Below are positions 16,516 through 25,034 of a DNA stretch of 64,000 bases, in pieces. The translations under genes were made by a program, and so were the position numbers. Location of the stretch: contig NZ_JAUASX010000011.1 in NCBI RefSeq assembly GCF_030345715.1, positions 111,565-175,564 of the forward strand, read 5' to 3'. Every line of letters starts with the position of its first letter. Within the stretch, counting starts at the first letter, position 1. Below the pieces are notes generated by a model that had not been told where the DNA came from, ran no database searches, and worked only from the letters and a program-made list of their open reading frames with translations. Source of the stretch: Solimonas sp. SE-A11. Lineage in GTDB: Bacteria; Pseudomonadota; Gammaproteobacteria; Nevskiales; Nevskiaceae.

Positions 16516-17321
16516 CGCTGCGTACCCTGCTGTTGCTGTCCGCCCTGCTGCCGGCCACGGCCTTTGCGCAATTGGCCACCGACGTGATCGAGCCGCGTCA
16601 TCGCGCGGCGCTGGAACTGGTGCCGCTGGTGGAGTCGGTGGCGGGTCCCGGCAGTGCCAGCGTCTACGACAACAAGCTGATCGTGCGTGCCACGCCGGCA
16701 CAGATGGCCGAGTTGCGCACGCTGCTGGACCAGTTCGACCGCGCCGCGCGGCAGATGATGATCTCGGTGCGCCAGGGCGGCCTTGCGGACCAGAGCGGCC
16801 GGAACATCGGTGTTTCCGGCACCTATCGCCGCGGTGACGGCAGCATCGTGGTGCCAGGTATGGACGGGCGCGTGCCGCGCGACGTCGAACTGCAGGTCGG
16901 CGATCGCGAGCGGCGCGAGGACAGCGGCATCAGCCAGCAGGTCCGCGCGGAGGAGGGGCGCGAGGCCCGCATCAGCCTGGGCGGTGCCATGCCTTATCAG
17001 GTGCGCGAGCGCTTGCCCAACGGCGTCGTCGTGCAGCGCAGTGAATACGTCGACAGCAGCACCGGTTTCACCGTGCTGCCGCGCCTGGTGGGTGACCGCG
17101 TGAGGCTGGAGATCCAGGCGCAGCAGCAGACCCCGCAGCGCGACGGTAGCATCAGCTCGCGCAACTCCAGCAACGTCGTCATCGTGCCCTTGGGCGAATG
17201 GGTGGAGATCGGCGGCACCATGGAACAGTCCCGGGACGCCTCCAAGGGCCTGCTCAGCCAGGGCGAGATCAGCCGCAGCAGCCAGAGCAGCACCCAGGTC
17301 CGGGTAGACCTGCTGGACTGA
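16512..17321 (+). CDS. Secretin-like periplasmic protein without an obvious pore domain
   Basis: The 269-residue protein has a signal peptide ending near AFAQ (residue 19). Residues 25-80 look like a secretin N-domain: a VPLVESVAGPG-type start, DNKLIVRATPAQ and LDQFD. The C-terminal half (from about 165) resembles the secretin core strands, with GFTVLPRLVGDRVRLEIQAQ and VPLGEWVEIGG. At about 250 mature residues it is far shorter than a normal type II/III secretin, so it is probably an accessory protein or a minimal variant. It is coupled to the HELWH protein. No secretion-system genes are near. Confidence 0.65.
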   Translation: MTLRTLLLLSALLPATAFAQLATDVIEPRHRAALELVPLVESVAGPGSASVYDNKLIVRATPAQMAELRTLLDQFDRAARQMMISVRQGGLADQSGRNIGVSGTYRRGDGSIVVPGMDGRVPRDVELQVGDRERREDSGISQQVRAEEGREARISLGGAMPYQVRERLPNGVVVQRSEYVDSSTGFTVLPRLVGDRVRLEIQAQQQTPQRDGSISSRNSSNVVIVPLGEWVEIGGTMEQSRDASKGLLSQGEISRSSQSSTQVRVDLLD

Positions 17322-17355
17322 AGCGGAACGCCCTTGCCGGGTGGCATCTGAACCC

Positions 17356-17383
17356 TGATTCTCGTTGACGAGAACGATTCTCA
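17356..17383. promoter_or_regulatory. Fur-box-like overlapping inverted repeats
   Basis: Two overlapping palindromes, TTCTCGT-TG-ACGAGAA (17359-17374) and GAGAA-CGA-TTCTC (17370-17382), resemble Fur boxes. They end one base before the GTG that opens the HmuY-like frame, leaving no room for a ribosome site or signal sequence. Confidence 0.5.
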
Positions 17384-17384
17384 G

Positions 17385-18282
17385 GTGACGCCCACCGATC
17401 CCGCCGCCAGCGACGCCTGGGACATCGCCATCAAGGCGCAGGACATCAAGCTCAACGGCGGCGTATCGGGTACCCCGCCGGGCGGCGACCCGGTGAGCGT
17501 CTATGGCGAGAAGGTGACTGAAGGCACGGCCTGGCCCTTCGATACCGTGACGCAGGCGCCGCCGCGCAACGCCGTGAACTACGTCGCGGACGATTCCGGT
17601 TTCCTGGGCAGCCCCAGGCTGGCGATGGGCTCGACACCCGCCGCCGACAGGGCGCTCGTCGATCATGGCTGGTATCGCCTCTCCGGCGGAGCGCCCACCG
17701 CCCGCGCCAAGGTCGGCTATGTCATCAGCACGGTGGAGTGCCGCTACTACAAGCTGCGCATGACCGGATACGGTGACCGCCGCCCGACCTTCGACATCCA
17801 GCGCATCACCTCCGCCGGCAGTTGCTCCGGCGGCGGTGCCGCACCGGTCGCGCCCCTGGGCCGTGCCACGTTCGCGGCCGGCAGCGGCGGCAGCACCATC
17901 GCCAAGATCGATGCCAGCGACGAGGCGGCCTGGGTCCACATCCAGTTCTCCGGCAAGCAGCAGGTGGTGCCCACGGAGCCCACCAACGACGCCACCGGCT
18001 GGGACATTGCCCTGCGCCGCTCCGACATCAAGGTCAACGGCGGCAGCTCCGGTACCGGCATCGTCGAGATCCACGGCATCCTGCGCGACGATTGGGCCAC
18101 CCGCAGCAGCGTGCCACTGGCGGCGGACTTCCACACCGATACCGCGAGTGCGCTGGCCTTCACCACCTATCCGCTGGCGGAGACGCCGGCGCGGCCGGCC
18201 TGCGGCGGCATCAATGGCGACCACGGCTGGTACTACAGTTCTGACTGGGTGACGTTCAAGGATTTATCGTGGCCGCCGGATC
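17385..18282 (+). pseudogene. HmuY-family heme-binding protein remnant, both ends missing
   Basis: The frame encodes two similar domains of HmuY type (WDIAIKAQDIKLNGG near residue 12 and WDIALRRSDIKVNGG near residue 205, each followed by a DHGWY element). HmuY proteins are secreted heme-binding lipoproteins, yet here no signal peptide or lipobox precedes the first domain: the frame begins mid-domain right after a Fur-like box. The second domain breaks off after HGWYYSSDW, lacking the YYKLRMTGY-type end present in the first. The frame then runs without homology into the convergent SDR gene to 18536. I infer deletions at both ends. Confidence 0.6.
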
Positions 18283-19110
18283 TCAAAACGACGGTAGCAC
18301 CGGGTTGCGCCGCGCCAGCACATCCGCCGCCTTCTGGCGGAACAGCTCGTCGAAGGCCTCGGGCTGCGGGATCAGCCAGAACTGGCGCTGGCTCAGGCCG
18401 TCGAACACGCGCTGCGCGAAAGCTTCCGGGGTCAGGCCGTTCTGCTGCATCATGCCGCGCATCAGCTCCACGAACTGCCGCACCGCCGGCTCCTGCTGCG
18501 CCTGCGGGCCAAAGGGATCGTCGAAGATACCGCTGATCACCGGGCCCGGTGCCAGCAGCGAGACGCCCACCGGGCTGCCCAGCATCTCCAGTTCGCCGCG
18601 CAGTGCCTCGGTCAGTGCCACCACCGCGAACTTGGTGGCGGAATAGGGTGACATCAGCGGGCTCGCCAGGAAGCCGCCGACCGAGGCGGTGTTGACGATC
18701 TGCGCCGGCCGACCCTGTTCGAGCAGGCGCGGCACGAAGGCGCGCAACGCATGCTGGATGCCATGCACGTTGACCTCGAAACTGCGGCGCCAGCGTGCCG
18801 GCTCCACCTGCCATGAGAAACCGGTGGCCATGATGCCGGCGTTGTTGAACAGCAGGTCCACGCCGCCGTAGGCCTGCCAGGCGCGCCGCGCCAGGGCCTC
18901 CACCGACTCCGGATCGCTGACATCGGTCGGCACCGCCAGGATCTCGCCCTTGAGTCCGGTAGCGAACTCCCGCAGGCGTTCGGCCTGCACGTCGGCCGCC
19001 ACCACGCGCATGCCCTCGGCCAGGGCCTGGCGCACCAGGCCGCTGCCGATGCCGCTGGCGGCTCCGGTGATGACGGCGACGCCGCCCTGGAATTTCAGTG
19101 TTGCGCTCAT
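18283..19110 (-). CDS. Short-chain dehydrogenase/reductase (SDR)
   Basis: The 275-residue protein is a classical SDR with TGAASGIG (15-22), an Asp-containing AADVQ segment that favours NAD(H), the NNAG motif, a catalytic serine in NTASVGG and YSATK. It lies three bases after the flavin reductase gene in the same operon and is probably translated with it. Likely role: oxidation or reduction of a hydroxyl/keto group on a lipid or aromatic substrate. Its 3' end abuts the HmuY remnant on the opposite strand. Confidence 0.9.
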   Translation of the reverse strand: MSATLKFQGGVAVITGAASGIGSGLVRQALAEGMRVVAADVQAERLREFATGLKGEILAVPTDVSDPESVEALARRAWQAYGGVDLLFNNAGIMATGFSWQVEPARWRRSFEVNVHGIQHALRAFVPRLLEQGRPAQIVNTASVGGFLASPLMSPYSATKFAVVALTEALRGELEMLGSPVGVSLLAPGPVISGIFDDPFGPQAQQEPAVRQFVELMRGMMQQNGLTPEAFAQRVFDGLSQRQFWLIPQPEAFDELFRQKAADVLARRNPVLPSF

Positions 19111-19113
19111 GCT

Positions 19114-20106
19114 TCAGGCTCCTGCTGCGGTGGCGTGGAGGGAGGACGGGCTCCAGAGGTCGGGCAGCCCGGGATCGGTGCTCAGCACCAGTTGCTTCAG
19201 CAGGTTCTTCAGCGCCACGGCATCCCATTCGCCGAGGCCGTCCAGCACCGTGGACTCGATGTCCTTGGCGCCGGCGATCAGCTGCAGGGTGCGCCGTCGT
19301 CCCTCGTCGCTGAGGAACCACAGCAGGTCGCGCGGGCTGTCCTCGCCGCGCAGCAGGCCGCGCTGGCGCAGGCCCGCCAGCACCGGGAAACCGCAGTTGC
19401 AGCCGGCATGCGACAGTCCGGCCTCGATCTCGGCCTGCGTGCGCCCGTCGCGCACCGCCAGGGTGCTGAGGATGAAATATTCGTCGTCGCTGAGTCCGTC
19501 CGCCCGCACCTGCTCGCGGATGCGGAAGTACACCTGGAAATAGGCACGGCCCAGCAGGTAGGGCAGGTGATCCTCGCTCCAGCCGGCGTCGAGCGTCGCC
19601 GCGGGCGCCGGCGTGGTCACCTTGCGCGTGGCCACGGCGTACTTGCCGGCCTGGAACACCAGCGGCGGCAAGCCACTGCGGTCGAAGGCCACGACCTCGC
19701 CGACGAAGATCAGGTGATCGCCGCCCTCGTAGACGAAGGACGTGCGGCACTGCAGGCGTGCGCTGCAGTCCGGCAGCAGCGGCGCACCGCCGGCCGCCTC
19801 GCCGAGGTTCACGCCGCTGAACTTGTCGGCGCCGCTCTTGGCGAAGCGGTTCGACAGTTCCTCCTGTCCGGCTGACAGGATATGCACGGCGAAGTGTCCG
19901 GCCTGCTGGAAGGCCTGCAGGCTGCGCGAACTCTTCGCCAGGCTCCACAGCACCATCGGCGGGTCCAGTGATACCGAGTTGAAGCTGTTGGCGGTGACGC
20001 CCACGGGCAGGCCGTCGGCACCGCGTGCGGTGATGATGGTGACGCCGGTGGTGAAGGTGCCCAGCGTGGCGCGGAACTCGCGCGGGTCGAAAGCGGGAAT
20101 AGGCAT
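19114..20106 (-). CDS. Flavin reductase fused to a MarR-like domain
   Basis: Residues 1-165 form a flavin reductase domain of the HpaC/RutF type, with FTTGVTIITA, GVTANSFNSVSLDPP and a GDHLIFVGEV strand. Residues 180-320 form a winged-helix domain similar to MarR, including ILSTLAVRDGRTQAEIEAG. The same architecture is known in the C1 reductase of two-component p-hydroxyphenylacetate hydroxylase, where the MarR part senses substrate and stimulates flavin reduction. The start at 20106 gives MPIPAFDP. It is cotranscribed with an SDR. No partner flavin monooxygenase is in the window. Confidence 0.85.
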   Translation of the reverse strand: MPIPAFDPREFRATLGTFTTGVTIITARGADGLPVGVTANSFNSVSLDPPMVLWSLAKSSRSLQAFQQAGHFAVHILSAGQEELSNRFAKSGADKFSGVNLGEAAGGAPLLPDCSARLQCRTSFVYEGGDHLIFVGEVVAFDRSGLPPLVFQAGKYAVATRKVTTPAPAATLDAGWSEDHLPYLLGRAYFQVYFRIREQVRADGLSDDEYFILSTLAVRDGRTQAEIEAGLSHAGCNCGFPVLAGLRQRGLLRGEDSPRDLLWFLSDEGRRRTLQLIAGAKDIESTVLDGLGEWDAVALKNLLKQLVLSTDPGLPDLWSPSSLHATAAGA

Positions 20107-20130
20107 GCTTAGTCTCCGGATCGCATGGTT

Positions 20131-20232
20131 TCGTTCGTGCTGAGCCTGTCGAAGCATTAACGGAACGGGAGCCGAGGGGTTGGGGCGGGTCACCCTTCGA
20201 TCCTTCGACAGGCTCAGGACTTCAGGGCGAAT
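20131..20232. repeat. Dispersed palindromic repeat, family A
   Basis: CTGAGCCTGTCGAAG (20140-20154) and the inverted CTTCGACAGGCTCAG (20203-20218) stand about 50 bases apart in the gap between the flavin reductase and the VOC gene. The left hairpin is degenerate compared with the copy at 970. Confidence 0.8.
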
Positions 20233-20244
20233 GGAGGGGAATGT

Positions 20245-20580
20245 TTAGCGCTTGGCGCTGACGATCAGCGGATGCCCGCCCGGCGCCTGCAGTACGGTGC
20301 GTCGCTCATGCGGTCCGTTCTCGACGGGCCTCAGCAGGGTGGCTCCCTGTTCGAGTAGCCTCGCCAGCGCCGCATCGAGATCGTCCACGCGCAGCGCCAA
20401 CGCCGGCCGATCCACGATGCGCTCCTCTCCGGCCGCCAGCCCCAGAGTCAAGCCACCGGCATCCAGCGCGGCATAACGTTCGCCGTCGCGGAACTTCAAG
20501 GGCAGGCCCAGCGTGTCGCGGAAGAAGTCGATAGCCGGGTCCAGGCGATCCACCGGGTAGAGCAGCGTGTGGGCTTTCAT
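20245..20580 (-). CDS. VOC superfamily protein (glyoxalase fold)
   Basis: This 111-residue protein has the betaalphabeta-beta-beta layout of the vicinal-oxygen-chelate fold: it starts with LLYPVDRLDPAIDFFRDTLG and ends with VLQAPGGHPLIV. Such proteins may be dioxygenases, isomerases, epimerases or resistance proteins. The usual metal ligands are not complete in this single short unit, so it may work as a dimer or be non-catalytic. The start at 20580 is the ATG that gives MKAHTLL. It is divergent from a second VOC gene at 20719. Confidence 0.8.
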   Translation of the reverse strand: MKAHTLLYPVDRLDPAIDFFRDTLGLPLKFRDGERYAALDAGGLTLGLAAGEERIVDRPALALRVDDLDAALARLLEQGATLLRPVENGPHERRTVLQAPGGHPLIVSAKR

Positions 20581-20718
20581 GTCGCACCTCGTGTTGCAGA
20601 TGAGGTCCAGACTAGGCCCGGCCGGATCGCGACACTTCGTCCGGGTTGATGTAGTGGCGGGGACTAGAACCGAGAAGACTCCTGCGACAGACTGAAACCC
20701 GGCAAGGAGAGGATCGTG

Positions 20719-21279
20719 ATGAGCAAGCAAGCCATGGCACCCGGCAGTTTCGGCCCGGTGCGGCAACTGGGTTACGTGGTGGAAGACCTGGATCGTGCGG
20801 TCTCGGCCTGGAGCACGCAACTCGGTGTCGGGCCCTGGCTGTTCATCCGCAACATTCCCTTGCAGTGCGTCTATCACGGGGCTCCCAGCCAGCCGCTGAT
20901 CGACATCGCCCTGTCGTACCGGGACGAGGTGCAGATCGAGCTGATCCATCAGCGCAATGACGCGGCATCGCCCTATCGCACGGCGCTCGATGTCGGCCGC
21001 AGTGGCCTGCATCACACGGCCTTCCTCTGCGAGCACGTGGAGGAGCAGCTGGCTCGCGCCGCGACCTGCGGCCTCCAGGTGGTCTGCGACATCCAGATGC
21101 CCTCGGGGCGCTACGTCTATCTGCAGTCTCCCGAGCTCGGCGACCAGGTCTACGTCGAGTTGCTGGAGGCCAATGCGCAGATGCTCGGCATGTTCGCCCA
21201 GGGCATCGAGGCGGCCAGGAGCTGGGATGGCCAGCAGGTCCCCACGGTGATCGACTTCGCGGCGATGCAGCAGGGATGA
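20719..21279 (+). CDS. VOC superfamily protein (Glyoxalase_4-like)
   Basis: The 186-residue protein shows LGYVVEDLDRAVSAWSTQLGVGPW at the start and a second motif GLHHTAFLCEHVEEQL, with His residues in the right place for a metal site, then a final strand YVELLEAN. The layout resembles methylmalonyl-CoA epimerase-like VOC proteins. A GTG at 20716 directly before the ATG is an alternative start; AAGGAGAGG is the ribosome site. It precedes the DUF1302/DUF1329 genes with a gap of about 95 bases. Substrate is unknown; a catabolic role is inferred from location. Confidence 0.8.
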   Translation: MSKQAMAPGSFGPVRQLGYVVEDLDRAVSAWSTQLGVGPWLFIRNIPLQCVYHGAPSQPLIDIALSYRDEVQIELIHQRNDAASPYRTALDVGRSGLHHTAFLCEHVEEQLARAATCGLQVVCDIQMPSGRYVYLQSPELGDQVYVELLEANAQMLGMFAQGIEAARSWDGQQVPTVIDFAAMQQG

Positions 21280-21327
21280 GGTCGAGTCCTAGTCCGTTTT
21301 GATGTAACCAAAGCGTGGAAGGCGGGG

Positions 21328-21366
21328 CCTCCTGACGGGGGTAGGGTGCGTCATCCGTCAAGGAGG
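21328..21366 (+). promoter_or_regulatory. Hairpin that would bury the DUF1302 ribosome site
   Basis: CCTCCTGACGG (21328-21338) can pair with CCGTCAAGGAGG (21355-21366) with one bulged base. The right arm contains the AGGAGG ribosome site of the gene at 21374, so pairing would block translation initiation. It may be regulatory or accidental. Confidence 0.35.
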
Positions 21367-21373
21367 AGAAAAC

Positions 21374-22957
21374 ATGAGAAGCAAGGGTAAGGACCGTCGG
21401 CTCGTTGTCCGCCGCGGGGTCATGGGTGCCGCGCTGATCGGCGTGGCGGGAGTGCAGGGGACGGCCTTCGCCGGGGCGCTGGATCTCGGCGGTGGCCTGG
21501 ATGCGAAGTACAACCTGACGCTGGGCTATGCCGCGGCCATGCGTACGCAAAGCCCCGACAGTGCCCTGATCGGGCCGGCCGCGCTGAACGGCGACGATGG
21601 TGACCGCAACTTCGATTCGGGCAGCCTGATCAACAACCGCGCCAGCCTGCTCGCGGAGTTCTACCTGTCGCGCGGCGGCTACGGCGCCGTGCTGCGCGGC
21701 GACGCGTTCTACGACGACGTCTACCATCGCCGCAACGACAACGATTCGCCCGGCACCGTCAACAAGGCCGGTGACAACGACGAGTTCACCGACGACGCCC
21801 GCAAGTACAGCGGTGGCCGTGCCCGCGTACTGGACGCCTACGTCTATGGCGACTGGTCGCTGTCCGACAGCGTGCAGCTGAACCTGCGCGCTGGCCGCCA
21901 GGTGGTGGCCTGGGGTGAAAGCCTGTTCCTCTCCGGCATCGCCGGGGCCCAGGGCCCCGCCGACGCCACCAAGGCCAACGTGCCGGGTGCCGAGATCAAG
22001 AACATCCTGCTGCCAGTGGCGCAGGTCTCCGGCCAGCTCGACATCGGCACGCGCACCAGCCTGATGGCCTACTACCACCTGGAGTACAAGCCTACCGAGC
22101 TCGATCCGGTCGGCAGCTACTTCTCGATCTCCGACGTCACTGGCCCGGGCCGCGAAACGCTGCTGTTCGCCCCGGGCGTGGGTATCCCCTACGCCGGGGA
22201 CAAGGAGCCCAGCGACAACGGCCAGTACGGCCTCGGCGTGAAGGTCCAGGTCAGCGGTGCCACCAACGTCGGCCTGTATCGCCTGCGCTACCACGACACC
22301 AACCCGGCGGTGCTGCTGAACCTGGCCGACGTGGGCGGCGGCGTGATCGCACCGGTGTCGTACAACGTCGGCTACTTCGATGGCATCGACATGACGGCGC
22401 TCAGCTTCTCCACGCGCCTGGGTCCCGCCAACGTCGCCGGTGAGGTGAGCTACCGCGAGGGCGTGAACATGCTGGTCAACACCGCGCTCGGCCCCGCCTC
22501 CAGCCGTGGCGACCTGAGCCAGGTGCTGCTGTCGTCGCTGTACACCGTGCCGCCCAACTTCCTGTCGCAGGAGATCGGCCTGGTGGGCGAGGCCGGCTAC
22601 ATCCATGTCGAGGACGTGGAGGGCGCGCTGGGCAGCACTGCGCTGACCAACGACAAGATGGCCTGGGGCTACTCGGCGATCGCCACCCTGAACTACCGCA
22701 ACGTCGTCCAGGGCTGGGACCTGGCGGTGCCGATCACCTGGGCCCACCTGGCCAAGGGCAACCCGGCGATGGCCGGTTCCTTCGGCAGCCTCTACGGCCA
22801 GGGTGACCGCCGGCTCAGCGTGGCCGGCAACTTCACCTACCTGCAGAACCTGCAGGTCGGGGTCAGCTACAACGCCTACCTGGGCTCGGCCACGCTGGCC
22901 GAACGCCCCTACGCGGACCGCGACTACGTCGCGATCAACGTCAAGTACAGCTATTGA
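21374..22957 (+). CDS. DUF1302 family outer-membrane protein
   Basis: This 527-residue protein has a basic N-terminus and signal peptide (GVQGTAFAG, cleavage near residue 32) and then long alternating strands ending in an aromatic residue (VKYSY), as expected for a beta-barrel. The segment LRAGRQVVAWGESLF is a hallmark of the DUF1302 family. In many proteobacteria DUF1302 and DUF1329 genes sit together near genes for hydrophobic substrates, and a role in uptake or export of lipids is suspected but not established. It is followed by a DUF1329 gene 17 bases later, forming an operon. Confidence 0.88.
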   Translation: MRSKGKDRRLVVRRGVMGAALIGVAGVQGTAFAGALDLGGGLDAKYNLTLGYAAAMRTQSPDSALIGPAALNGDDGDRNFDSGSLINNRASLLAEFYLSRGGYGAVLRGDAFYDDVYHRRNDNDSPGTVNKAGDNDEFTDDARKYSGGRARVLDAYVYGDWSLSDSVQLNLRAGRQVVAWGESLFLSGIAGAQGPADATKANVPGAEIKNILLPVAQVSGQLDIGTRTSLMAYYHLEYKPTELDPVGSYFSISDVTGPGRETLLFAPGVGIPYAGDKEPSDNGQYGLGVKVQVSGATNVGLYRLRYHDTNPAVLLNLADVGGGVIAPVSYNVGYFDGIDMTALSFSTRLGPANVAGEVSYREGVNMLVNTALGPASSRGDLSQVLLSSLYTVPPNFLSQEIGLVGEAGYIHVEDVEGALGSTALTNDKMAWGYSAIATLNYRNVVQGWDLAVPITWAHLAKGNPAMAGSFGSLYGQGDRRLSVAGNFTYLQNLQVGVSYNAYLGSATLAERPYADRDYVAINVKYSY

Positions 22958-22974
22958 TTGCGAGGAGATCCGAA

Positions 22975-24339
22975 ATGAAACACGTCATGGCCCGAATCCT
23001 GGCGGCCGGCCTGCTCGCGGCAGTGCTGCCCGCCGCATACGCCAAGGGCACCCCCGAGGAGATCGCCGCGCTCGGCGGCAAGCTAACCTGCGTCGGCGCC
23101 GAGCGCGCCGGCAACGCCGACGGCTCCGTTGCCGCCTGGACCGGCAAGTGGAGCGACAGCTATCCCGGCTACAACGGCCCCGGCAAGTACAGCCCCGGCC
23201 CCTATGCCGACGAGAAGCCCCTGTTCACCATCACCGCGCAGAACGCCGCGCAGTACGAGGCGAAGCTCACGGCAGGTCAGAGGGAACTGCTCAAGCGCTA
23301 CCCGCAGTCCTACCGCATCCCCGTGTATCCCAGTCACCGCGACTTCGCCTACTCGGCCAAGGTCTGTGAGGCGCTGAAGAAGAACGCCACCAGCGGCGAG
23401 GTGGTGAACGACGGCCTGGGCGTACAGGCGGTGAGCGGCGCGCCGGCCATCCCGTTCCCCAAGAGCGGCATCGAGGCGCACTGGAGCATGGTGACGCCGC
23501 ACCGCGCCTGGACCGAGCTGGTGATCTCGGACTCCGCGGTGGTCTATCCCAACGGCAACAAGTCCTGGGGCCGTGTGGACTACAAGATCCTGTCGCTGAG
23601 CAACGATCCCAAGCAGACCCGCAGTTCGCAGGACCAGATCGACTCCTTCTTCAAGGTGCGCACCCTGCTGCCGGAGCGCCAGAACGGAGAGCTGTTCATC
23701 GGCTGGAATCCCAACGACTACCACAACGACGACCGCCAGACCTGGTTCTACAGCCCGGGCACGCGGCGCGTGCGCCAGGCCCCGGAGTTCGGTTTCGACA
23801 CGCCGCAGGGCGCGGGCGGCTTCCGCACCGTGGATGACGATCGCCTGTTCAACGGCTCGCCGGCGCGCTACGACTGGAAGCTGGTGGGCAAGAAGGAGAT
23901 CTACGTCCCCTACAACGCCTATCGCCAGAACGATCCCTCGGTGAGCTACGACAGCCTGCTGACCCCCAATACCCTGAACCCCGACTACCAGCGCTACGAG
24001 TTGCATCGCGTCTGGGTGCTGGAGGCCACGGTGAAGTCCGGCTACCGCCACGCCTATGGCCGCCGTACCTTCTACATCGACGAAGACAGCTGGCACGCGC
24101 TGTGGGTGGACAACTACGACGGCCGTGGCAACCTTTGGCGCGCCAGCATGGTGAACTACTTCTGGGCACCGGAGATCGGCGGCTTCCAGGCCGGCGTCGC
24201 GGTCTACCACGACCTCACCGCAGGCGCCTATTTCGCCGATCGCCTGGTCAACCAGTCGAAGCAGTGGTGGGTGCTGAACCAGGGTGGCCTGACGCCGGAG
24301 ATGTTCTCGGAGTCGGCGGCCAAGCGCTCGGGCCACTGA
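22975..24339 (+). CDS. DUF1329 family periplasmic protein
   Basis: The 454-residue protein has a signal peptide (LAAVLPAAYAKG, cleavage near residue 24) and family landmarks shared with the second copy at 29374: FPKSGIEAHWS, TPNTLNPDYQRYELHRVWVLEA and DEDSWHALW. The fold is thought to be LolB-like, binding a lipid in the periplasm. I chose the ATG at 22975 because GAGGAGAT precedes it; an in-frame start at 22954 lies inside the previous gene. It forms an operon with the DUF1302 barrel. Confidence 0.88.
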   Translation: MKHVMARILAAGLLAAVLPAAYAKGTPEEIAALGGKLTCVGAERAGNADGSVAAWTGKWSDSYPGYNGPGKYSPGPYADEKPLFTITAQNAAQYEAKLTAGQRELLKRYPQSYRIPVYPSHRDFAYSAKVCEALKKNATSGEVVNDGLGVQAVSGAPAIPFPKSGIEAHWSMVTPHRAWTELVISDSAVVYPNGNKSWGRVDYKILSLSNDPKQTRSSQDQIDSFFKVRTLLPERQNGELFIGWNPNDYHNDDRQTWFYSPGTRRVRQAPEFGFDTPQGAGGFRTVDDDRLFNGSPARYDWKLVGKKEIYVPYNAYRQNDPSVSYDSLLTPNTLNPDYQRYELHRVWVLEATVKSGYRHAYGRRTFYIDEDSWHALWVDNYDGRGNLWRASMVNYFWAPEIGGFQAGVAVYHDLTAGAYFADRLVNQSKQWWVLNQGGLTPEMFSESAAKRSGH

Positions 24340-24355
24340 GCGCCGCAGGGCAGAA

Positions 24356-24391
24356 CGAGAGAAGGGGCGGCCAAGGCCGCCCCTTCTCTCG
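24356..24391. terminator. Bidirectional terminator
   Basis: A perfect 17-bp stem (CGAGAGAAGGGGCGGCC and its complement) with a two-base AA loop lies between the DUF1329 gene and the convergent thioesterase-like gene and is followed by GTTTG. Confidence 0.85.
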
Positions 24392-24403
24392 TTTGTGCCC
24401 TGT

Positions 24404-24850
24404 TCAGAGGCGCTGCAGCGAGCGGATCTGGTAGATGCCGTGGCTGATCGCCACCACGGTGCCGTCGGCGGTCTTGATCTCGCCGTCCAGCGTGAACTCG
24501 GCCTTGCCCTTGGCGTCGGCCTCGGCGCTGATCGCGGCGATCTGCTCCTCGCTCAGCGTGATCTCGATGGTCACGTCGCCCTTGGCGGGCTTGAGGAAGC
24601 GCAGGTTCATCTCCTTGACGATCGGCGCATAGCGCGTCATGTCGAAGGACGACAGGAACAGCGCGCCGCCCGGGATCTCGGCCACGGTGAACAGCGCGCC
24701 GGCGTACATGGTGCCGATATGGTTGCCGTTGCCGGCGAACGGCACCAGGCACTTGACGTAGCCGCGGCGCAGTTCCACGACCTTCAGGCCGCAGTTGGCG
24801 ACAAACTTGATGCCGGTTTCCAGGGCCTTCTTGGCGACTTCCAGGTCCAT
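24404..24850 (-). CDS. Hotdog-fold thioesterase-like protein (DUF4442/YiiD_C type)
   Basis: The 148-residue protein resembles the hotdog family DUF4442: CLVPFAGNGNHIGTMYAGALFTVAEIPGG marks the central helix region, with the strand NLRFLKPAKGDVTIE and the final HGIYQIRS. Such proteins hydrolyse acyl-CoA thioesters or bind acyl groups, but the specific substrate is unknown. I chose the ATG at 24850 (MDLEVAKKAL); an in-frame start at 24904 would add 18 residues without homology. It is divergent from the NTF2-like gene at 25035. Confidence 0.78.
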   Translation of the reverse strand: MDLEVAKKALETGIKFVANCGLKVVELRRGYVKCLVPFAGNGNHIGTMYAGALFTVAEIPGGALFLSSFDMTRYAPIVKEMNLRFLKPAKGDVTIEITLSEEQIAAISAEADAKGKAEFTLDGEIKTADGTVVAISHGIYQIRSLQRL

Positions 24851-25034
24851 TGAGGGATTTCCTGAGGATAAAGGGATGGCCAAGGATATCGGATCGGCCA
24901 CCACGGCGGATCGTTCGGCATCCCGGTTAAGGCCGTACCTGCAGGCGCGTTCGTCCTAACGGGTGAAGCCCGGCTGGCCCGGCCGTTCCGATACTGCGAT
25001 CCGAAGAATTCCAACCATCCAAGAGGAGAACCCC

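Noticed and set aside
20843..22747. A 634-residue minus-strand frame opposite the DUF1302 gene
   Set aside because: No signal peptide or domain, and it covers two well-supported plus-strand genes.
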